This document shows positions 54,072-64,000 of a stretch of DNA of 64,000 bases, piece after piece (the first letter of the stretch is position 1; each line of letters opens with the position of its first letter). The DNA is from Chondrilla cf. caribensis (taxonomy: Eukaryota; Porifera; Demospongiae; Chondrillida; Chondrillidae): assembly GCA_964020155.1 (NCBI GenBank), contig OZ026550.1:1947352-2011351 (forward strand), read 5' to 3'. The notes under the pieces are model-generated. The model was not told the DNA's origin. It saw only the letters and a list, made by a program, of their open reading frames with translations, and searched no databases. A program made the translations under genes and the position numbers.

Positions 54072-55022
54072 ATGGGCGGATATTACGGGCATATAGTTCC
54101 TGGGATCGTGATATCGTTTTATGGATTTTATTGGGTACTTTTGTCGCTGGTTAGTCATTTCTACGAGAAGAACACCCGCGACAAACGCGAAGGGTGGACG
54201 GAGAGGACTCGAAATAACAAAAGACTGAAACGATGGAGACATGCGTTTGAGAACTACTCATGGTTACCTTTTGTGTGTTCTCCTCGCCTCCCAGTGGAGC
54301 CCTTGGGTAAAATAGTTTTATCTGCAGTGGGTTTTTTTATCGAGATATTTTTGGAGTTGAACGCTCAGGGGCAATTTTACTGGCATGTTGCTCAGTTTAC
54401 CCATCACCCGGTTGATCCAGAGAAGATCCAGCACGCCACAATGTATTCCTTCTTCTTTCTCTCCGGAATAGTAGACCTCGTTAACATGTGCCAGTGTTGC
54501 GAGCTGCCGAAGAAGACAGGCAAGGTTATTTTCGCGCTTGCATTCTTTGTGGAGGGTAGTCTCTTTCTCTTACACACCTCATCAGCCGCTCATTCCTTGG
54601 TAAACGTCCGAGTCCACAATCTAATTGCTGTTTGTGCTCTATTGTGTGCAATTGGAGCTGGATTGCGCGTGTTTAAAGGACGGGAAGTGTTTGTCAATCT
54701 ATTTTTCTCCGTCAGCCTGTTGTTTCAAGGGACATGGTTATCGCAAGCGTCATTCACCCTTTACATCTACAGGGACCTCTGGGCCGTAAACCACCATCAG
54801 GATGTCATGTATATATCCGTAATAGCTATGTGGCATTTGCTGGGTGCAGTTGTGTTTGCCCTGACCATGTGGTTTGTTGTGTGGGTGGCTTTCAAGTGTG
54901 GTCCCTCGTGCGTTGTCATGTTGGGTACGTTGTTACCAGAAAAATGGAGAAGAAGTAGCACCAGACAGACCCAAGAGGAAGATGAACTCAAAACAATGAT
55001 AGAAGAACAGGAAGACGCATAA
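54072..55022 (+). CDS. TMEM45/DUF716 family membrane protein 2
   Basis: A 316-aa single-exon protein. The first Met after the upstream frame is MGGYYGHIVPGIVISFYGFYW, aligned with the start of gene 1, so 54072 is chosen. About seven helices; QHATMYSFFFLSGIVDL, ALAFFVEGSLFLLHT, LLFQGTWLSQASF and VNHHQDVMY are conserved. The tail is short and acidic (EEDELKTMIEEQEDA), unlike the Ser-rich tail of gene 1. The pair is a diverged tandem duplication, with no sign of decay. Confidence 0.92.
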   Translation: MGGYYGHIVPGIVISFYGFYWVLLSLVSHFYEKNTRDKREGWTERTRNNKRLKRWRHAFENYSWLPFVCSPRLPVEPLGKIVLSAVGFFIEIFLELNAQGQFYWHVAQFTHHPVDPEKIQHATMYSFFFLSGIVDLVNMCQCCELPKKTGKVIFALAFFVEGSLFLLHTSSAAHSLVNVRVHNLIAVCALLCAIGAGLRVFKGREVFVNLFFSVSLLFQGTWLSQASFTLYIYRDLWAVNHHQDVMYISVIAMWHLLGAVVFALTMWFVVWVAFKCGPSCVVMLGTLLPEKWRRSSTRQTQEEDELKTMIEEQEDA

Positions 55023-56433
55023 GAACCCATGAAACAGCCTTTCAGATTTTGATTTTTTGAGGATAGCATTGTGTCATTGTGTTAGTAGCCATACTTTTAT
55101 AAATTCAGTGTACTGTAGTGTATATGGCTAGTTCATGTAAAAACAGCAGCTGATATCAATTGATACAAATCGTTTTAGGACATTCGAAATTATAATATAT
55201 ACTTATACTTACCGAATAATGTAATGTGTATTGCAATATAATATCAATCTATAATATTAATATATAATATGTTGAGTATTATAAGGGAGCTTGACATTAT
55301 TCTATATTAATTTAATACGCTATACTGTGATGTACAACTGATATGTATAATATTGTATAATAACATAAATTACAAATTTCATTGCTTTGGAACATAATAT
55401 TGTACATATATACACAGCGTGGAAACATCATATTTGAAACATTAATTGTAGTGATTGTAAACTCGATGTTGCATTACAAGATGTAGGGAGTATAAACTGT
55501 CTTCCTTGATTTTGGGAAGGATTGCGCCAGTATGTTGAAGAGTGACATTAAATTTTACTTTGCTGACCAAAGAAGTGACAGATCAATTGGAAATTAGAGG
55601 TTGGATTAGGTTCTGGTTGACAAAACACAATGGCAGATCTAGATTTATATGCAATTAAACGAGACTTCATAAGACTTAGTGTTGGTTTGACAGAATATAA
55701 ACATTGTATAATAATCAGAGATCTGCATAGAGCAAACATAGGATTTAGAAACAATACGGTTCTTCCCGTCACTCATCTCTTCCATTGTTTCAAAGTAAAA
55801 TATCAAAATAGTTTCATTTTCCAGACCGATAAATCTTACCTACAACATCAAGTATGCGGTCTTTTTAAATGCCTCAAAAGGTGTAGTTTAACTTGATTTT
55901 TTTTCTTTTGATGGCATTATAGATGGAAGAACATTGCATATATGCTCAAATTTGAAACATATTCTAAAAATGGTCAATTCTGGCAGCTTGATTCATAATA
56001 TAATGCAAATATGATGGTGTCAATCCTATCATAAATCCCAAGCCTACCCAACGTGGAGGATTACAAATGCATTACTACACTTAATGTAGGTTGTAAACAT
56101 AGAACCATAACAGGTGGAAAATTACAACACAGAGTGGTTTTCCGCCCAGTCGCAAACCCAACTGCTTATATCCAGGCAACTCAGAAACAAGGAAATCTCC
56201 ACTGAGCCTAGTGCAGCCAGGCATCCTGATAGGACGATACACTGTAATTAGAAACATATTACTATTATATGAGTATTTCAGCAAAATTTCATGCAATTTG
56301 AAAGCAATAACTTCACAACTACAGCTAGAAGGAAACTGTAAACAGCCATTTGAAACTGCTCGTTAACAATTTTTTACAAGCCGCTGTGTCGGAAAATATC
56401 AGAATAACTCATTTGGCTAAATGTGAATCCGAT

Positions 56434-56434
<1 letters not shown>
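55023..56434. other. Intergenic after TMEM45-like pair
   Basis: AT-rich 3' flank. An 88-codon plus frame (55630-55896) is open but unrecognised. A minus-strand exon-like piece lies at 56081-56238: acceptor TTTCTAATTACAG, then VYRPIRMPGCTRLSGDFLVS to TAA. I cannot attach either to a gene. Confidence 0.4.
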
Positions 56435-56502
<68 letters not shown>

Positions 56503-56513
56503 ACACACTCACT

Positions 56514-56546
<33 letters not shown>

Positions 56547-56555
56547 ACACACTCA

Positions 56556-56606
<51 letters not shown>
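56435..56606 (+). repeat. (AC)n microsatellite with CACTCACT steps
   Basis: About 170 bp of AC containing two copies of ATACACACACACTCACTCAC, so part of the array is itself duplicated. Confidence 0.9.
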
Positions 56607-56659
56607 ATTACACACATACTGACACACACATGCACACATATGCATACAAAAACACACAT

Positions 56660-56930
56660 GGGGTCCCTCTGGATACTCCAGCAAAGAAATCCCTCAAAAT
56701 GAGGGGTCAGTCGTTTGTCTTCAAGGAAATGTCAAGTGCAACAAACGCTCTTTAAGTCATGTAAGGTTTCCCCTTCTATAACAAGCCCATGATGAGTAGT
56801 GCCGTTCAGCTGGGTGTTGACCAATGTGTGTACATAATATAGTATATAGATCAATGTTGGTTTACTATTGTTGTTGTTTACTATTGTTCATTGTTTACTC
56901 TTATCTGTTGTAAAGAAGTCTAACTGCATA
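56660..56930 (+). pseudogene. Decayed segmental copy of SNRPA exon 2 and intron start
   Basis: Bases 56660-56791 match SNRPA exon 2 from GVILDI to FYNKPM, and homology continues into the following intron (ACCAATGTGTGTACATA, TTTACTATTG). Damage: a 3-nt deletion in FVVF, two stops (CGC and CAA both replaced by TAA), and the donor ATG|GTGAGT changed to ATG|ATGAGT. Retained intron sequence shows a DNA-level duplication. Its left edge abuts the AC tract. A further exon-like piece at 57256-57320 (KPKVAERRRRDGLSPQ, bounded by a CTCAG acceptor and GTAGCT) may be the next SNRPA exon copy. Confidence 0.8.
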
Positions 56931-57860
56931 TGTACGTAAGTATGTATGTATGTAGATCCAGTCTAACTTGCTTATAATTATAGCAGGTACGTGCGTATAT
57001 ACCTTAGAGGGTACATCAAATATACTTCTTGTTAAAGGTATACGCATACATACCATCAGTTCTGGTTGGCAAAGTGTACATAAGGTAGGGACTAATTGAG
57101 GTGTGTGTAGCAGTCAGGAGTATGTACGTATGTACGTAAGTGTGTACAAACCAGAGTATGTTCGTACTTTCTGAGCAAGTTGTACTGTATTGTACATATG
57201 TATGTACTTACATGTATTGTATTATAATTGTGTACTAAATTCTCAGCCAAGCCAAAGGTTGCTGAAAGGAGACGCCGTGATGGGCTATCCCCCCAACACA
57301 CGTTGAGCCTCAGAAGGTAGCTGCCAACTCTGTACAGCAATACAGTAAGTTGACTTCACACATTATATGCATAGTTTGTATGTTCATATGACATTGTGCA
57401 TATGTGCATATGTGCATATGTATGTATCCGCACATACATAATGCTACATACATGCATACAATTACATGTGTACATACATACATACGTATGTACTGTATCT
57501 AGGTACAAATATGTATAATAATTCATAATTGTGATGATGGGCTAAAGCCACAAATGTTGTCATGTTAAGTGATGTCCCATCATAAATGTGATGTTACATA
57601 TACATGTATGTCTCATTTGTCACAATATTTGCCATTTGGTGACAAATCCTTTGTGTCAGTGACTAACTATATTGCTTTTTATAATATTATTCAAAACCTT
57701 TTACAATTCTGCCTCTTCTCATTCATGACAGGCATAGCCCAGCTCGATCAGCAAAACTCCAAACAGAATCCTCTTTTTAATAAATCTTTCAGAAGATCAG
57801 AAACAAAACAGGAAATTTTGAATTCTCTTTTTTAGCAACATGTTTAGACAGTGGTGATGG

Positions 57861-57875
57861 TGTGTGTGTGTGTGC

Positions 57876-57918
<43 letters not shown>
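57861..57918 (+). repeat. (GT)n microsatellite
   Basis: GT tract with two CG steps, about 58 bp. Confidence 0.9.
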
Positions 57919-59903
57919 TGTGATAGTGTGTATTCACAGTGTGTATCTTCACAATGTGCATATATGACTGTATATATTATACGTAGACCAATAATTATTA
58001 CATTATAATATATACCAACCATATTTTCACTCAAGGACCAACTTGCTAATGAGAACATGTCGATTGACGTAGATTCCTTCTCACAGACTGAGGAATACAA
58101 TATTGCTTTATACACTTTGGAACTCAGAATTGGGATATATTAATTATACCATTATTATTAATAATATTTATAATATCATAACCTCAAAATGTCATATTAT
58201 GTTTATAATAGAAAATTTTACTTTACAAAGACATGCAAGTGCTTCTATATTGACATTGAGGCTTTCAAATCTGTAGGAATTGAGGAGAGTAGAATCAGTA
58301 GCTGATGTTGCTGACTTGAGACTAAACAGGAAGCTCTCATTACTAGCAACATTGGGTTTTCAACTCGAATTATTCGTTATTGTAATATACGTACATATAG
58401 TACGTGTGTATTCTCATATATTATATAATTAATCATATATTATATAATTATTATGTAATATTTTTGTATATCCTGGTGCATGGGTGATTAGTAGGTGGGT
58501 CAAAGAAAAGTGTGCTAATATATTATGTGGTACAGCACAGGTCAGATAAATTGTACAGGTCAATGGACAGGTCCTGTTGTTTGGGATTATTAGAGTGAGA
58601 ACCAGGCAGGAAGTTACATTAGTAAACACTTTCTTTGCTATTTATATTGTTATATACTATGTGTATGTATGTACGTACACCTATTTAGTATAAATAACTA
58701 TTGTCTACAACTCACTACGCCAGGATACACAGAATTACGTGAGTAATGACATAGACATACGTAGTGCATGATAGGGCAGACACACACAAACATGGATAAA
58801 CATAATGACATAGTACGCACACATGTCACAAAGTCCGCCAAAAACACACCTTACAAAATGTTATGTACCTCCGTCAAAATTATTCTATGTTTGGTTCAAT
58901 TCCTGAATGCACTCAGAAATTGAGATTTGAGACTTTTTTCCCACCCAGCATGGGTATAGGGGACTTCAATGTACCTCCCCATTTGATTCATCATTCTCTC
59001 CTTTTCCTCGGATATTTTATGCCCACTATTGACCATAATGGCATAGTCACTACCTACAAGGTTGACATTGAAAAGTAATTCCTGAAAAAATATATAATAT
59101 ACAAGCTAGGTCATACCTACATGCATGCACATACTTATTATAAAGTGTGTGCACATGAAGCTGTGAAATACCGCATGCACTGGTGCATGAGTTACAAATT
59201 ACATACTGTATAGTGGGAAAGTTTCGTGAACTAACAGTTTTGTGAATTTTGCAAAGAAACTGGTATTCGTGAAAGATTTATTCGTGAACACCTAATGACG
59301 TAATTGAAACTGCCATGTGATGTGACGAACTGCAATAGGATTCGCGAATTTCAAATTGAATGATTCGTGAAAGTTTTGTCCCGCAAAACTTTCCGTCCGT
59401 ATGGTATGTTACTTGGGGGATATGGACATAATATACAATGTACATACACGTACAGCACACAAACATAACTAGCTGAATTGTTCACACTAGGTTGTCCTTT
59501 GGTGGGCAATCTAGTGTGAACTTGTGAGATTGTGTACTAATGATTAATATGTTATGTTTTGTGATGAATTTCCAACACAGAATCCTTATAGAAACTATTG
59601 TCAAATCTTCGTAGTATGATTTTCCAGGTGCTAGCAACTGAAAGACAAGGGACTTGTAATTAAAAATGATGTTTAGCTGCAAATGAGAAAACAGGAGTGG
59701 AGAAGAACTCCACAAAAGTAAGGCAGGTGCTTTTAACCCGCAAAGGACATTGCCCAGTACCTTGTTCACAATCACTAAACATTTGTTGGCATTCTGTGCC
59801 ATAGTTTCGATTGATGTGTGAACAATATTAGTAAACAATCAAACGAACTGAATTAATTATTATATACGTATATGTACCTATAGATATAATGTACATACAT
59901 AAT

Positions 59904-60091
59904 CATAAGCAGCAGAACAGGGGGGGGGGGGGCAGGGGGGCCATGCCCCCCACTCATCACAAAGGTGGGACCAAGAATGTCTATGTAGAGTATTGCATGC
60001 ATGGACACAATTACAATATTATTCATGAGTTCAGCACCATGGCCTTTAGCCCCCCCCCCCCCCCCCTTGCCAAACCATTCCTTCACCTATG
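59904..60091. repeat. Dispersed 180-bp repeat, copy 2
   Basis: Direct-orientation copy of 42694-42868, with longer poly-G and poly-C runs. Its ends CATAAGCAGCAGAAC and CTTCACCTATG are imperfect inverted repeats. Confidence 0.65.
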
Positions 60092-60399
60092 TATTAATAA
60101 TAAATGAACAGATATGTGAAAATAAAGTAGATACACACATGTGAACATAATGTATGTACAGATACATATATAATACTATTATGTATGTGAATATAATGAA
60201 CGAATGGACATGAACATAATGTACCTATGTACATGTATCCACGGTAATATAATGTACAGAGACTTGAAAAAATGTTCGATTTATAGAGAATTCCGGAATA
60301 CTAAGGGTTCGATTTAGAGGGGTTTCACTGTATATACACACACATGAACATAATGCACATACCGACATGCAAATATTATGTATGAGCATATACACTCAC

Positions 60400-61909
<1,510 letters not shown>

Positions 61910-62343
61910 TGCGTATTGTCTGGAAAGAATTGTTCACAATTCAATTCAAAAGTACTTGAGAATCCAAATAAGAACCCTTTTAGAATAAGCACGAAGTACG
62001 CGAATGACTCGTCATACGTGGAGCGCTTCTTAAATAGGAAGAGACAAGCACAATCAGCAAGAGTGGATAAAGTCCCTTAGAAATCCCCTTCATTTTCCCC
62101 TCAGCAATTCCCTTGCAACTATAAATAGCTTTCACGTCATGGTCACTTGCTCAAACCACAAAACGCAAGAATCTGCCTGTGCCTGCCTGTTCGAATTACT
62201 GCAGCGCGAAATAAACTGACTTTCCCGCCATTTATGGGCGCGCGTTTACAATCCACTTCCCATATGAGGTCTGAATCCAGACTGGAAGTGGAAACTCGTC
62301 GACCCCCGAAACGTGTTGTAAACGACGATTGGAAGGACCAGCC
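61910..62343. promoter_or_regulatory. Bidirectional promoter region (minus-strand gene / SNRPA)
   Basis: Only 434 bp separate the two start codons. The region is less AT-rich than its surroundings towards SNRPA (GCGCGAAATAAAC, GGGCGCGCG, CCCCGAAACG). It contains TTTCACGTCATGGTCAC, which resembles a CRE-like site. It probably drives both genes. Confidence 0.45.
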
Positions 62344-63491
62344 ATGGAGATTCCACCGAACAATACGCTGTACGTCAACAACCTGAACGAGAAGATCAAA
62401 ACAGAAGGTAAACTTCATTATGCATGGATAATAATGTATATTCCGTTTATAAATCTGCTATGTCGTTCTGGCGGGTTGTGCATTCGTTATAATATCTTCA
62501 ATGGCGTTTTTGTTCCGTGTTAGTTTTATCATGGATTTACTCACTGTCAAAACGAATACGTTTATATACTTTATTACTTGAACTGCCATAACGTTGATGG
62601 CTCAGCAATATGGTATTCCGCTCCTGTAGAGCTGTTCTAACTTGTAACGTTCAAAACGCATTGCACCGAAAACACAACGTGTGTGCATGGATTATAATTC
62701 ACTGCCGAGGTGATTGGATCACCTAGGAAGAACTATCACAGTCGTTTTACTGCTATTTTGCAGCTTCTTGGTGATATCAGGGTGAAAGTAGTGGTAGGGG
62801 GTAGGGTTAGGTTTTAGAGATAGGGTGTACGGTTAGGGTTAGGATTCAGTTAGGTTTTAGAGGTACGTAGAGATAGGGTAGAGTTAGGTTTCAGTAGTAG
62901 AGGTAGGGGTATAGGGGTAAGGTAGACGTCATTGTTCGAGGAAACGGCCGTGATCGTTCTTCCTAGGTGATCCGGGGACAATCAGGAACAAGTGGACTTT
63001 AACCTCCTTCGAACTCAGCTGTGGATTTAAATTCGCGTCAGCAATATCCCACTACATAGTGGATTGGCCAGTGGTAGACACTTAACCGTAATAATATCTC
63101 AATTTGTCATCATCATTTGAATTTACCCGTCCCGTGTAACCTCGGTTTACATCGAGTTACCATATCAATTATGTTCCAATTGTCTTTTTTTATTAATAAT
63201 TACATACGTATGTGCTATTAATTTAATACATATGATTAATATAAATTTGCGTGAATTATGTGCTATTAATTTTATCCACGGTTAGTATTCACCAAGTGTT
63301 GTTTCTTTCTCATCCCAGAGGTAAAGAAGTCCCTCTATGCCATATTCTCACAGTTTGGGGTCATTCTGGATATTTTAGCAAAGAAATCCCTCAAGATGAG
63401 GGGGCAGGCGTTTGTCGTCTTCAAGGAAATGTCAAGTGCAACGAATGCCCTTCGCGCCATGCAAGGTTTTCCCTTCTATAACAAGCCCATG
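62344..63491 (+). CDS. SNRPA: U1 snRNP protein A / U2B'' (SNRPA family), first two coding exons
   Basis: Exon 1 is 62344-62407 ([20 protein letters not shown], donor GAAG|GTAAAC). Exon 2 is 63319-63491 (acceptor TCATCCCAG, donor CCATG|GTGAGT). Phases agree, giving the first 79 residues. They form most of RRM1, with RNP2 (LYVNNL) and RNP1 (RGQAFVVF), and FSQFG and FPFYNKPM blocks very close to human U1A and U2B''. This RRM binds the loop of U1 snRNA stem-loop II (U1A) or U2 snRNA stem-loop IV (U2B''). Whether the gene is SNRPA, SNRPB2 or a single SNF-type ancestor cannot be told without the rest, which lies beyond 64000. A decayed copy of exon 2 lies at 56660. Confidence 0.93.
62716..62973. 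mobile_element. 258-bp inverted-repeat element with telomere-like core, in SNRPA intron 1
   Basis: Termini GGATCACCTAGGAAGAAC and GTTCTTCCTAGGTGATCC are inverted repeats of about 32 bp with few mismatches. The core is TAGGGTTAGG/TTTTAGAGGTAG repeats like those at 1157-1310. No coding capacity. No clear target duplication seen. Confidence 0.75.
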
Positions 63492-64000
63492 GTGAGTAGT
63501 GTACTTTAAGCACGGTGCTAACCAATGTGTGTACATACGTACGTATGTACATATGTACATAATATGATGGTCATAGATTAGTACTATTGTTTACTCTTGT
63601 TATTGTTTACTATTGTTTACTTTTTACTTTTTTAACTTTATCGTACATACGTATGCATGTACATACGTATCAGGGCTTCATTTGGGTCCCCTCTCTAAAA
63701 TACTATTGATCGATATCATTTTTACTGAAAATAATGTTGTCCCATATGTACGTATGTATTAATAAAATTTGACTTCTATATCGTAAACTTGATATAATGG
63801 TGTACGTATGGATTTACATATGTACAATAGAAACTTGTTAAGACAAATACCCTCAATGCATTTTCTGAATTCTGTTTGGTTTGCTGTAGTAGTGTGCATA
63901 CGTATATGTATGTATACGTATGTACGTATGTACGTAGTAAGCAAATCCTGATAATAAGAATTGATTCTGTGGGTCCCTTGTAGTTTGTGTTAACAAGTTT
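63492..64000 (+). other. SNRPA intron 2 (start)
   Basis: Begins GTGAGTAGTG. Rich in TTTACTATTG and palindromic TACGTA words. No exon seen before the window ends. Confidence 0.7.

Larger units (their letters stand above)
56931..60399. other. Region with weak exon-like islands
   Basis: Short open pieces follow good acceptors on the plus strand: 57256-57320, 57732-57837, 58038-58140 (NMSIDVDSFSQTEEY) and 58279-58376 (ELRRVESVADVADLRLNRKL). They cannot be joined reliably. Also present are a GT tract (57861-57918), AT-rich palindromes near 58420-58460, and a dispersed repeat (59904-60091). Further 3' exons of the minus-strand gene at 60400 should lie here but were not identified. Confidence 0.35.

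Overview
This is eukaryotic, animal nuclear DNA: AT-rich, with spliced genes using GT-AG introns, very many long (GT)n/(CA)n microsatellites, non-LTR retrotransposons, short inverted-repeat elements and clear orthologues of animal genes (SF3A2, SNRPA/U1A, ENOSF1, TMEM45-like, fibrillar Gly-X-Y collagen, an SRCR domain). Single-exon genes next to intron-rich ones, the collagen and SRCR content, and a lineage-specific tandem receptor-like family suggest an invertebrate, perhaps a sponge. That assignment is an inference, not a demonstration.

Left half (1-33.9 kb): a tandem array of a two-exon membrane protein family that I do not recognise. Exon 1 encodes a signal peptide and an eight-cysteine N-glycosylated ectodomain. 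Exon 2 encodes seven or eight membrane helices and an ERQPLV tail. There are five copies: A (3' end only, 1-673), B (9655-11937), C (14840-19393, dead), D (23875-26168) and E (30977-33262), plus a small 3' fragment near 20.0 kb. A, B, D and E have open frames where visible. Copy C has a nonsense codon, a frameshift, a lost ectodomain cysteine and a 2.2-kb Crypton-like tyrosine-recombinase element in its intron. Between the copies lie a complete collagen-like gene (3736-6863), an SRCR exon with two 1-nt deletions, an old LINE fragment, and blocks of duplicated intergenic DNA.

Middle (33.9-46 kb): SF3A2, the splicing factor 3a subunit 2, lies on the minus strand tail-to-tail with copy E. All eight of its coding exons (33904-40523) can be placed with consistent phases. 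Its introns hold a LINE, several inverted-repeat elements, Crypton-derived short elements, a 55-bp minisatellite and long GT tracts, two of which begin exactly at 5' splice sites. The last two SF3A2 exons were copied with the membrane-protein gene and survive as a pseudogene behind copy B. This suggests that the E/SF3A2 junction is the ancestral arrangement and that B (and the flank of C) derive from it. A second LINE with a 579-codon open frame lies at 43.8-46.0 kb.

Right (46-64 kb): four intronless plus-strand genes follow: a leucine-rich-repeat-like protein with an in-frame upstream ORF, ENOSF1, and two tandem TMEM45/DUF716 membrane proteins. After these come a decayed segmental copy of SNRPA exon 2, a minus-strand gene with a possible PD-(D/E)XK nuclease fold, and, divergent from it, the first two coding exons of SNRPA/U1A, which runs off the window. 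Two spliceosomal genes (SF3A2 of U2 snRNP, U1A of U1 snRNP) are therefore present, but nothing in the sequence shows that the loci act together.
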